From the NCBI RefSeq assembly GCF_009720745.1, contig NZ_WNKX01000025.1, forward strand, positions 1 through 64,000: a DNA stretch of 64,000 nucleotides. Reading direction: 5' to 3'. The DNA comes from Massilia eburnea (GTDB lineage: Bacteria; Pseudomonadota; Gammaproteobacteria; Burkholderiales; Burkholderiaceae_D). A model generated the notes under the pieces. That model searched no databases. It had not been told where the DNA came from and was given only the letters and a program-made list of their open reading frames with translations. A program made the position numbers and the translations under genes. Every line of letters begins with the position of its first letter. Positions within the stretch are counted from its first letter, which is position 1. This document shows positions 34,240 through 42,451 of the stretch, one piece after another.

Positions 34240-34638
34240 TTACCCCAGTTGAGTGGAGATTTCCGTGGTGACGGCCGTCATCAGCTTATGTACTGGGCAC
34301 TTCTGCGAAATGGCCAGCAGTTCTTCGCGCTGCTCCTGGCTCAAGTCACCGGTGAGATGCAGGGTGGCGGCCAGACGGTACACGCCCTTGCGTTCTTCGC
34401 TGGCATCGCGCTCGGTCGTCACTTGCACGTCTTCGACGGGAATGCCTTTGCGGCGGGCGTACCAGATGACGGTAAGGGCCTTGCAGGCGCTGACGGCAGC
34501 GTCGTACAGGTCGTGCGGCGAAGGTCCGGCGTCGTTGCCGCCCTCCTCCAGGGTGCCGTCAACGGAGACGATATGGTTACGCACATGCAGGATGCTGCGC
34601 ATTGGAAGCGACTGGTCGCGGGCTACTTTAACGGTCAT
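34240..34638 (-). CDS. OsmC-family protein (hydroperoxide-reductase-like)
   Basis: 132 residues. Two conserved Cys at 52 (AVSACKALT) and 114 (SQKCPVHKL) are placed as in OsmC/Ohr thiol peroxidases and the YhfA-like group, with the PSPHDLYDAA lead-in. Likely reduces organic hydroperoxides or acts in thiol chemistry. It starts 42 bp after the kinase gene and 5 bp before pirin. Co-transcription with the kinase is possible but not proven; a separate promoter could fit in the A/T-rich 42 bp. Confidence 0.88.
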   Translation of the reverse strand: MTVKVARDQSLPMRSILHVRNHIVSVDGTLEEGGNDAGPSPHDLYDAAVSACKALTVIWYARRKGIPVEDVQVTTERDASEERKGVYRLAATLHLTGDLSQEQREELLAISQKCPVHKLMTAVTTEISTQLG

Positions 34639-34680
34639 GTTGAAATCCTGCGTGTTGGTTAAGATCGCAATTATCGCAAT

Positions 34681-36996
34681 TTACACCAAGTTGCGTGCCA
34701 CGCGGAAGCCCACTACATCGTTCGCCAGCAGCGCCGAATAACCGTTGCGCAGCGCGGAACGCAGGTAACGCGGCTGGTACAGCCAGGCCCCGCCGCGCAG
34801 CACGCGGCGCGCCTGGTCGCCGCCCTCCTCCCATGCGCTGCCATCCGCTGGCGCACCAATGTAATTGTCATGCGCCGTATCCTGGGTCCATTCCCACACG
34901 TTGCCGTGCATGTCGAACAGGCCCCACGGATTGGGCTGGTAGCTGCCGACGCGCGTGGTGCCGCCATGGCTATTGCCTTTCGGCCCATCGTTGTAGGTGA
35001 AGTGGCCGTCATAGTTGGCGTGTTCCGGCGTGATGCTGTCGCCGAAGCTGAAGGCGGTATGGCTGCCGGCGCGGCAGGCATATTCCCATTCCGACTCGCT
35101 GGGCAGGCGGTAGGCCTGGCCGGTCTTTTCGCTCAGCCATTGCAGGTAGAGCTGGACGTCGTGCCAGCTCACGCACACGACAGGGTGACGCTCGTCCTGC
35201 GGGAAGCCGGGCTGCTGCCAGTCCACGTCCAGCTTCGATTGCCAGCCGGTCGCCCTGGCAAAGGCGCGCCATTCGCCCACCGTCACCGGGTAGCGGCCCA
35301 GCGCAAAGGATTGCTCGATGCCGACCCAATGCGCCGGCAGTTCGCGGTCCATCCAGGCTTTTTGCGCGCCCGCCTTCACTGCGATCTTGTGCTCATGTTC
35401 ATTGGAACCCATCTGGAAGCGGCCGGTCGGGATCAGCACCAGGTCCGGCCCGACGCCGCTGCCATCCGTAAAGCGGTCGCGCAGCACGCCTTCGGCATCG
35501 GCCACCGGGCTACTCGCCGATGGCAGCAAGGCCGCCAGTTCGGCCGCCTTGCGCGCGGCCTGCTCCTTGCGATGCCGTTCCTGCTCGGCGCGGTAAGCCG
35601 CTTCCGCCTTGAACTGGGCGAGTTTGCGCTGGTGCTCTTCCTCCGCCTGGCGCGCCTTGAGCGCATCGGCATCGCGGCGTGCGATCAACTGCTGGCGCAG
35701 GCGTTCCTTGCGCTCACGCGCCTCCTGCTCCATCTGCAGCTTGCGCTGCTTTTCCTGCTCGCGCCGCAGCTGGTCCTGGCGCACTTTTTCCTGGGCCGTG
35801 GCAAGCGCCTCCGCCTTGAGCCGGGCCGCCAGTTCCACTTCTTTTTTTCGGCGCTGCTCTTCCTCCTCCGCGCGGGCGATGGCGTCGGCGCGGGAACGCG
35901 CGTCGCGTGCGGCGCGCGCTTCCCGCTCCTGCTGCTCGGCCGCCGCGCGCTCGGCCTTGCGGGCCGCTGCACGCTGGGCGGTTTCTTCTGCGTCGGGTTC
36001 TGCGGCCTGGCGCAATTCATCCAGCAGCGCGGCAACCGATTCTGGCCGTTCACCGGCGCGGTTGGCAAAGCCGCGCTTCAGGACCTCCCATTGCTGCGCG
36101 TTGTGTGCTTGCGGTTTGACTGGTTCGAGCAGCGCGGTAGCCTGGCCGTCGAACGGCAGGCGGCCTTCCAGGAGCTGGTAAATCATGACCGCGACGGCGT
36201 AGACATCGACCTGCGGACGAGGAACGGCCTGGCCGGCGCCGGCTTCCGGCGCGCGGTAGCCCGCAGTGCCTGCGTTCGGCGTAGCGATGCCAAGATCGGT
36301 GCCGGTCGAGCGCGCACGCGAGGCGATACCGAAATCCAGCAGTTTGATCTCGCCGGCCGTGGTCAGGAAAACATTGCCCGGCTTGATGTCGCGGTGCACC
36401 AGGCGGTGCTTGTCCCAGGCGTATTGCAGTGCCTCCGCCACGGGCCGCAGCATCTGCTCCACCTGGGCGTGCGTGGCCTTGCCATGTTCGGCCAGCCAGG
36501 CGTCCAGGTCTTGTCCTTCCAGGCATTCCATGATGATGAAATAGCTGGAAGTGGCCGGGTCTTGCGCCCACTCGTAGACCCGCACGATGTTGTCATGCGC
36601 CAGCCGGCGCGCCTGCGTCGCTTCCTCGATCAGCAGCTTGGCGTGGGCCGGGCTTTGCGTCAGTTGCGGCGGCAGGATTTTCAACGCCACCACGGCGCTA
36701 TGCCCCAGCTCCGCGTGGGTCGCCAGGTCGGTCGCTTGCCAGACCTGGCCCATGCCTCCCATTCCCAGCAGGCGCTCCAGGCGGTAGCGGCGGTTGTGGG
36801 GGCCGATTTCCTGGCCCGACATGAGGCCCAGCTCCGTACCCTGGCGCGGGATGGCGATAGGTGCAGCGGATCCTCCCGGCGGCGCGTACTCGGCGTCCAG
36901 GATGGCGTTCTTGCGGCGGTCGAACTCTTGCAGGCTTAACAGGCCATCTTCGTGCAGGGCACGCAGTTCGCGAATCTTGTCTCGGGCAGTCTGCAT
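34681..36996 (-). CDS. Ser/Thr protein kinase fused through a coiled coil to a SUMF1/FGE-like domain
   Basis: 771 residues. Domains in order: SHOCT-like short helical motif (about 5-38); Hanks-type kinase (about 71-330) with LGMGGMGQV (77-85), the ATP Lys in VALK (106), HRDIKPGN (201-208) and DFG (221-223), so it should be active; a long Arg/Glu/Ala-rich coiled coil (about 335-490); and a SUMF1-like domain (about 518-771) with LIPTGRFQMGS, EWEYACRAGS, WGLFDMHGNVWEW and a C-terminal GFRVARN. The Cys pair of true formylglycine-generating enzymes is absent (LRSALRNGYSALL region), so the domain probably binds a ligand rather than oxidises Cys. No membrane segment. Starts 13 bp after the SPFH-like gene. 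Confidence 0.9.
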   Translation of the reverse strand: MQTARDKIRELRALHEDGLLSLQEFDRRKNAILDAEYAPPGGSAAPIAIPRQGTELGLMSGQEIGPHNRRYRLERLLGMGGMGQVWQATDLATHAELGHSAVVALKILPPQLTQSPAHAKLLIEEATQARRLAHDNIVRVYEWAQDPATSSYFIIMECLEGQDLDAWLAEHGKATHAQVEQMLRPVAEALQYAWDKHRLVHRDIKPGNVFLTTAGEIKLLDFGIASRARSTGTDLGIATPNAGTAGYRAPEAGAGQAVPRPQVDVYAVAVMIYQLLEGRLPFDGQATALLEPVKPQAHNAQQWEVLKRGFANRAGERPESVAALLDELRQAAEPDAEETAQRAAARKAERAAAEQQEREARAARDARSRADAIARAEEEEQRRKKEVELAARLKAEALATAQEKVRQDQLRREQEKQRKLQMEQEARERKERLRQQLIARRDADALKARQAEEEHQRKLAQFKAEAAYRAEQERHRKEQAARKAAELAALLPSASSPVADAEGVLRDRFTDGSGVGPDLVLIPTGRFQMGSNEHEHKIAVKAGAQKAWMDRELPAHWVGIEQSFALGRYPVTVGEWRAFARATGWQSKLDVDWQQPGFPQDERHPVVCVSWHDVQLYLQWLSEKTGQAYRLPSESEWEYACRAGSHTAFSFGDSITPEHANYDGHFTYNDGPKGNSHGGTTRVGSYQPNPWGLFDMHGNVWEWTQDTAHDNYIGAPADGSAWEEGGDQARRVLRGGAWLYQPRYLRSALRNGYSALLANDVVGFRVARNLV

Positions 36997-37009
36997 TTCT
37001 TTTGTTACG

Positions 37010-39199
37010 TTACCTCGCTATCGGCGCTCCGCACTCCGGACAGAATTTCGCATCCCCGCAATCGGTCGGTACATGATGGCCGTTCGGGCAGCGGCGCACC
37101 ACGACGGTTTCGACACTGGCCTGCGCACGCAGCAGGTCCAACTGGTGCTGCCTTTCCTTGTCGCCCACGCTGTCGCGATACGACCGTTCATTCCCGACTT
37201 CCTCGCGCGCCAGCCGCATGGCCTCGGCGGGCGTAATGCTGTTTTCAGCCGCCACCACGCCGGCCAGCGCCTGCAGCTGCTCCGGCGACATGGCCGATTG
37301 CGCCTGCTGGCGCATCAGGCGCGACAGGGCTTCCGCATTCGGCGTTGCGGCAAGCGCAATCTTGGCAGTATCGCTCATGCGGCCGATCGATTCCAGCCTT
37401 TCGATGTCGATGCGCGCCATGTCGGCGGCGTGCTGCTGCTGCGCCACCATGCTGTCATAGTCTACCTTCCAGCGGTTGAAGCGCTCATCGCGCTCCACTT
37501 CCATCTTTTTCAGCGATTGCTGCCATTGCGCTTCCTGGTCGCGCAATTTGAGCTCCAGGCGCTGCTCTTCCACCGCCACCTGGTCCAGCATGGCCTGGCG
37601 CGCCAGGTTTTGTACCTGGCGCTGCTGCACTCCATCGGCCTCGATGGTGCGCAGCAGCTTTTCGTATTGGGCGACCGATTCGGCGTTGGCGCCGCTGCGC
37701 TTCAACTCTTCCAGTTTGGCGCTGATCTCGGCCACTTGCACCTGGGATCCGGCATCCTTTGCCGCTTCGCCGCGCGCCATGTCGCGCTTGCGGGCCAGGT
37801 ATTGCTCTTCTTCCCATTCGATGATGCGCTCCGCCTCGCGATGGCGCGCAGCATTGGCGAGCGCAATGCCCTGGAATTTCGCACGGTGATGCTCGGATTC
37901 GATTTCCTGTTCGCGCAATTTGGCATCGGTTTCGGCCTTGCGCAGGAGCTGCAGCTGCTTATGGCGGTAGTCCTCGTCCTCGACCGCAAGCGTCTGCTGG
38001 ATGCGGTACTGCAGCTGCTGCTGGTAGAGCTGGTGCGAGAAGCGCTGCTTGGCGAGCGCCTTTTCCTCCAGGCCGGCTTGCTGCGCCAGTTCCATCTCGG
38101 TGCGCATCTTGATTTGCGCCAGGCGCCGCACCTGGTCCCATTGCGCCGCTTCGCCGGCATGCAGCGATTTATGGCGCGCCAGCTCGTGTTCCAGGTCGGT
38201 CAGCGCAGCGCCCGCGCCGTGCTCGAAAGCCTGCTTGCGGGTCTTGGCCTCGACGATGCGGCCATACAGGTCGATTTCGCGCGCGCGGATCGCCTGCATC
38301 TGCTCTTCCGCTTCGATCTTCAGTTCCGCCTTGCGGAAATCGCTGCGCATTTTCTGCTCCTGGCGCCAGATTGCCTGCCATTCTTCCTGGTCGTACAGCT
38401 TGTCGATCTGCTTGACGTGCTCCAGCTGGTGCTGGCGTTCGTCGGCAACCAGGAACAGGCTGCCCACCCGCTCGCGGTTGTCGTCGTATTTATCGTGGCG
38501 CAGTGCCAGCGTTTCCACCTCCACCGCAGCCAGCCCGAACTCCGCCAGCCGCTGGCCCAGGGCGCTTTGCAGGCGTTCATTCAACTGCTCGCGCAGCACG
38601 CTGGAGCTGGCCATGTCGCGCACCGAGCGGCTGCCGAGGAATTCGGCGGCAACCTGGCGCACGGATGGCGCAACCAGCTCATGCAGCTGCAGCGCCGTGA
38701 CGGTGCCCGGGACGGTCATGAAATGCCGGGCAAAGGCTGGCACGTCTGCGACCTGGAGCCCGATCGTGAAGCGGGCGGTCAGTTTCAGGAATTCGGCGGT
38801 ATGCAAATCGGTGAAATTGAATTCCACCGGCAGCGGCGTGGTGCGGGTAATCAGGATTTCGCCGCCCTGGTCGCGCAGCAGGCCGGTAAGACGGCTGAAG
38901 AAGCCCTCCAGTTCGTACTCGCCCTCCGGCACTTCCGTGGCGCGGTCACCCTGCAGGATGTAGGCGCGGGTGGTGGCAGGCACGCGCAGGGTCTTGGTGA
39001 AGATGCCGGACAGCTGGCGCACGCCGAAATACACCGCCAGCTCGTCGTTGGCGGGAATCCAGCGGTTTTCGCGCAGCACCGGCGCATTGTGCGCCGCACC
39101 CAGCGACAGGCCGCACTGGTTGCAATAACCGGAAGTATCGCCGTTGCGGTGATCGCATCGCGGGCACTTCACGCCGCCAAAACCAAACATCTTGAACAT
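37010..39199 (-). CDS. SPFH-like scaffold protein with a zinc ribbon at each end
   Basis: 729 residues. N-terminal zinc ribbon CPRCDHRN..YCNQCG (Cys 12, 15, 26, 29). Residues about 50-240 look like an SPFH/Band-7-type domain (YFGVRQLSGIFTKTLRVPA, FTIGLQVADVPAF, LAEFGLAAVEVETLAL). A very long coiled coil (about 260-640) follows, then a C-terminal ribbon CPNGHHVPTDC..FCPEC (Cys 704, 714, 720, 723). No membrane segment. SPFH proteins oligomerise and often organise membranes. First gene of the operon that continues with the kinase; a shared promoter region at 39200-39442 is divergent to the YXWGXW gene. Confidence 0.82.
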   Translation of the reverse strand: MFKMFGFGGVKCPRCDHRNGDTSGYCNQCGLSLGAAHNAPVLRENRWIPANDELAVYFGVRQLSGIFTKTLRVPATTRAYILQGDRATEVPEGEYELEGFFSRLTGLLRDQGGEILITRTTPLPVEFNFTDLHTAEFLKLTARFTIGLQVADVPAFARHFMTVPGTVTALQLHELVAPSVRQVAAEFLGSRSVRDMASSSVLREQLNERLQSALGQRLAEFGLAAVEVETLALRHDKYDDNRERVGSLFLVADERQHQLEHVKQIDKLYDQEEWQAIWRQEQKMRSDFRKAELKIEAEEQMQAIRAREIDLYGRIVEAKTRKQAFEHGAGAALTDLEHELARHKSLHAGEAAQWDQVRRLAQIKMRTEMELAQQAGLEEKALAKQRFSHQLYQQQLQYRIQQTLAVEDEDYRHKQLQLLRKAETDAKLREQEIESEHHRAKFQGIALANAARHREAERIIEWEEEQYLARKRDMARGEAAKDAGSQVQVAEISAKLEELKRSGANAESVAQYEKLLRTIEADGVQQRQVQNLARQAMLDQVAVEEQRLELKLRDQEAQWQQSLKKMEVERDERFNRWKVDYDSMVAQQQHAADMARIDIERLESIGRMSDTAKIALAATPNAEALSRLMRQQAQSAMSPEQLQALAGVVAAENSITPAEAMRLAREEVGNERSYRDSVGDKERQHQLDLLRAQASVETVVVRRCPNGHHVPTDCGDAKFCPECGAPIAR

Positions 39200-39442
39200 T
39201 TGCTACTCCTTGTTCGCCCAGCGCTGACTGATTGTAGCAGGGGCATCGGCGCGCCCAATGCACGCCTCCTTATCTTGGCACAGGAGCAGCCCATCCATTC
39301 GTTTTGATAGAGGGGGTTTTTCCCTCCTGATCCGGGCAATTGTTACTACGCAGCGGGATTTGTAAAAAACTGAATCAGCCTTTTATCAATGCGCGAGCGC
39401 TTGATATATTGAACTCAGCGCATCACCAACAGGAGAAATGCC

Positions 39443-39991
39443 ATGTTCAAATCGAAATTTATCGCTGCAGCCGCCCTGGCACTTGGCGTGGCTGCTATCG
39501 CGCCGACCGCCGCCCAGGCACAGGTTGACTTCAGCGTCGTGATCGGCAACGCTCCTCCACCGCTGCGTTTTGAAAGCGTGCCGCCGCCGCGCTACGGCTA
39601 TGTCTGGGCGCCAGGCGTGTGGCGCTGGGACGGCTACCGCCACGTATGGGTTGCCGGCCACTGGCTGCAGGAACGCCCGGGCTACCGCTACACCCCGTCG
39701 CAATGGGTCCGGGTCAACAACGGCTGGGGATGGCGCGAAGGCGGCTGGGTGGTGTATGACGACCGCCAGCACTTTGTGCAAGGTCCTAGCTACAGCTACC
39801 GCGAGCCGCGCCGCGACTACTATTACCACGACCGCGGCCGCGGCCATGACCGCGACCATGACGGTATTCCGGACCGTTACGACCGCGACCGCGATAACGA
39901 CGGCGTTCCAAACCGTTTCGACCGTGACCGCGATGGCGACGGCGTCCCTAACCGCTACGACCGCCGCCCCGACAACCCTTATCGCCGTTAA
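39443..39991 (+). CDS. YXWGXW-type exported protein with thrombospondin-3-like acidic repeats
   Basis: 182 residues; AGGAG precedes the ATG. Signal peptide to about AQA (residue 26). The central region has the WAPGVWRWDGYRHVWVAGHW core typical of YXWGXW-repeat proteins, and a second Trp-rich unit (WVRVNNGWGWREGGW). The C-terminus carries three copies of the form DRDxDGxPxRxD (about 136-147, 149-160, 162-173), like calcium-binding thrombospondin type-3 repeats. Probably a periplasmic or surface structural protein. A shorter paralogue lies at 50359. Ends 8 bp from the convergent S9 peptidase gene. Confidence 0.8.
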   Translation: MFKSKFIAAAALALGVAAIAPTAAQAQVDFSVVIGNAPPPLRFESVPPPRYGYVWAPGVWRWDGYRHVWVAGHWLQERPGYRYTPSQWVRVNNGWGWREGGWVVYDDRQHFVQGPSYSYREPRRDYYYHDRGRGHDRDHDGIPDRYDRDRDNDGVPNRFDRDRDGDGVPNRYDRRPDNPYRR

Positions 39992-39999
39992 AGCGCGGC

Positions 40000-41916
40000 T
40001 TATTGCTGCCCCATCTGCTTGCCCTCGGTGGAATTCTTCAGATATTTATCGAGGAATTCCACCATCTTTGCATTTGCCGTGGCCTCATTCTTTTTCTTGC
40101 GGAAGCCATGGCCTTCATCGTCGAAGACCACGTAGTCGACCGGCACATTGTTCTTCTTCACCGCTTCCACGATTTCATCGCTTTCCGGCTTGATCACGCG
40201 CGGGTCGTTCTTGCCCTGGATGACCATCAGCGGCTTGCGGATTTCTGCGGCATGGAATAGCGGCGAAGTCGCCATCAGGAATTCCCTGTCCTTCACCGGA
40301 TCGCCGATCTCCTGGTACAGCGCCTTGCGCTGCGCTTCCCAATAAGGCGGAATCGATTCCAGCGTACGAATCCAGTTACTGACGCCGAAGATGTCCACCC
40401 CGGCCTTGAAAGCCTCTGGGCGGAACGCCATCGCCGCCAGCGTCATGTAACCCCCATAGCTGCCACCTACAATGCCGATGCGTACAGGATCGATGTAGCC
40501 CAAACTGGCCAGGTAGGTCTTGGCCTCGACGCAGTCCCACAACGGCTCACGGCCATGCTTGCGGTCGTCGGCCGTGAAGAAAGTCTTGCCGTAGCCGCTG
40601 CTGCCGCGGTTGTTGATGCCCAGCACCGCATAGCCATTGTTCGCCAGGTACTGCATCATGGCGCTGTAGCCGCGGCGTGTCTGGCCGCCTGGTCCGCCGT
40701 GCACGAACACCACGGCCGGCACCTTGTTACTGGCGGAAGCGCCCTTCGGCTTGTAGTAAATCGATGGGACCACCGTGCCATCAAAGGACTTGAAGCGCAC
40801 CACTTCCGCTTCCACCAGGTCGTTCGGATCGATATCCTTGCTCAGGCTTTGCGTCAGCTGCTTCACCTTCCTGGTTGCCAGGTCATACACGAAAAGGTTA
40901 TTCGGCGAACGGTCGCCGTTGACGTAAAACGCCATCAGCTTGCCGCTGCGGGAAAAGACGGCGGAACTCATTGCGCCGCCAGCCACCTTCGGCAGTGTCA
41001 CGGGCTTTTCATCCTTCCCTTCCACTACCCGCAGCACGGTACTGCCATCCTCGTTGACAACGGAAGTACGGAAGCGGCCATTGCGGGAGAAACTGGTGCC
41101 CACCATGTCCCACTTGGCCTTTTCATGTTCCGCCACCTGCCCCGTCGCCAGGTCGTAGGTACGGATGCTGGAGAATTCACCGCCGGCGTCGGAGGTGAAG
41201 TACAGCTTTTTCGATTCGGGATCGAAGGTTGCCGTATCGTGGCTGGCCGCCTCCTTGTGCGGTGTAATGTGCCTGGTTTCCTTCGTCGCCAGGTTATACA
41301 GGTAAATATCGCTATCGGAGGTGGTGTTTGGTTTGTCCAGCGCGATCCACTTCTCGTCGCGGCTGATGCGCGACACGCTCATGCCGCTGTCGTTCCGGTA
41401 CAGCATCGTGCGCGAATAATCCTTCACGCTGTAACGGTACAGGTCCGGGAATTTCGGGTCGCGCTCATTGGACAGCACATAAAACGCACTGTCGTCGTCG
41501 CTCCAGCCGAAGAAGCTCGCCTTCAGCTTCTCGCCTGGCGTCAAATCCTTCTCGCTGCCGTCGGTCTCGCGCACGTAAAGGTGATTCAGCTCGTCGCCGC
41601 CCTTATCGCGCGTGAACAGGAAGCGGTTATCGGCCGGGAAGTAGCTGATCGCATAAGTGCTGTCCGTGGTCGACTTGGTCAATGCGAGCGGTTTGCCGCC
41701 CTCCACCGGAATCGAATAGGCATTGAAGATGCCGGTCTCGTTGCTGTTGAAGAGAATGGTTTTTTCATCATGGCTGAAAGAAGCGCCGTTGATTGACGTG
41801 GTCGCCATGAACTGCTCGATCGTGTACTTGCGCACCGGTTTTGCTGGAGCCGCGAAAGCCACCTGCATCGCCAGTGCCAATGCAACTGCGCCTGCGGCGC
41901 GGTGGATCAATTGCAT
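40000..41916 (-). CDS. S9 prolyl-oligopeptidase-family serine peptidase, exported
   Basis: 638 residues from ATG 41916, supported by AGGAG and a signal peptide (about 1-22, ending AFAAP). A beta-propeller domain (about 30-370) with SFSHDEKTILFNSN, SPADNRFLFTRD-like and RISRDEKWIAL blades is followed by an alpha/beta hydrolase domain: VFVHGGPGGQ, nucleophile elbow GGSYGGYM, late Asp in QGKNDPRV and His in DDEGHGF. Cleaves short peptides or acyl peptides in the periplasm. Divergent from the RNase H gene (61 bp). Confidence 0.92.
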   Translation of the reverse strand: MQLIHRAAGAVALALAMQVAFAAPAKPVRKYTIEQFMATTSINGASFSHDEKTILFNSNETGIFNAYSIPVEGGKPLALTKSTTDSTYAISYFPADNRFLFTRDKGGDELNHLYVRETDGSEKDLTPGEKLKASFFGWSDDDSAFYVLSNERDPKFPDLYRYSVKDYSRTMLYRNDSGMSVSRISRDEKWIALDKPNTTSDSDIYLYNLATKETRHITPHKEAASHDTATFDPESKKLYFTSDAGGEFSSIRTYDLATGQVAEHEKAKWDMVGTSFSRNGRFRTSVVNEDGSTVLRVVEGKDEKPVTLPKVAGGAMSSAVFSRSGKLMAFYVNGDRSPNNLFVYDLATRKVKQLTQSLSKDIDPNDLVEAEVVRFKSFDGTVVPSIYYKPKGASASNKVPAVVFVHGGPGGQTRRGYSAMMQYLANNGYAVLGINNRGSSGYGKTFFTADDRKHGREPLWDCVEAKTYLASLGYIDPVRIGIVGGSYGGYMTLAAMAFRPEAFKAGVDIFGVSNWIRTLESIPPYWEAQRKALYQEIGDPVKDREFLMATSPLFHAAEIRKPLMVIQGKNDPRVIKPESDEIVEAVKKNNVPVDYVVFDDEGHGFRKKKNEATANAKMVEFLDKYLKNSTEGKQMGQQ

Positions 41917-41977
41917 GGGTATTCTCCTGTTAAAGTGGAGGGAAACGACCCAGCAAGTGTTGCAAACATATTTACAC

Positions 41978-42445
41978 ATGTCAATAAAACAAGAACGAGC
42001 CCGCGCTGAAAAACTGGCGCGCCAGGCCGTCCCAGCATCGCCCGCCGCATGGCGCGCATGGTTCGACGGATCCGCCCACCCCAATCCAGGCCGCATAGGC
42101 ATTGGCGCCCTGCTGGCCGGCCCCGCTGGTGAGCGCGTGGAAATCAGCCGCCGCGCGGGCCACGGCAGTAGCGGCGATGCGGAATACCTTGCCCTGATCG
42201 CGGCCTTGGAAAAAGCGGTGGAACTGGGCGTGACCGAATTGCTCGTGTATGGAGACAGCCAGGTGGTGGTGCAGGATGTACTGCTCTCGCCCCAGTCCGG
42301 AGCGAGGGCGCTCGGTGAGCATCGCGCCCGCGCAGGGCAATTGATGACGGCACTGGCGCAGGTGAATGTGCGCTGGGTGCCGCGCCACAGGAACTGCGAT
42401 GCGGACCGCCTGTCGCAACAGGCGATCCACGAGAGTGCCGCTTAG
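41978..42445 (+). CDS. RNase HI-family protein
   Basis: 155 residues from ATG 41978. All four acidic residues of the RNase H active site are visible: Asp in WFDGSAHPNPG, Glu in GDAEYLALIAAL, Asp in LVYGDSQVVVQ, and Asp in RNCDADRLS. It is the RNase HI-like (Cpx/YpdQ-type) group rather than the housekeeping RnhA, as judged from the N-terminal extension and the GDAEY motif. Likely degrades RNA in RNA/DNA hybrids or has lost this role; untested. Ends 6 bp before the convergent MCP gene. Confidence 0.87.
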   Translation: MSIKQERARAEKLARQAVPASPAAWRAWFDGSAHPNPGRIGIGALLAGPAGERVEISRRAGHGSSGDAEYLALIAALEKAVELGVTELLVYGDSQVVVQDVLLSPQSGARALGEHRARAGQLMTALAQVNVRWVPRHRNCDADRLSQQAIHESAA

Positions 42446-42451
42446 CGCAAT

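Noticed and set aside
34870..39307. Two large plus-strand open frames over the kinase and SPFH genes
   Set aside because: Coiled-coil codons read backwards give long Leu/Arg-rich open frames; no domain is visible in them.
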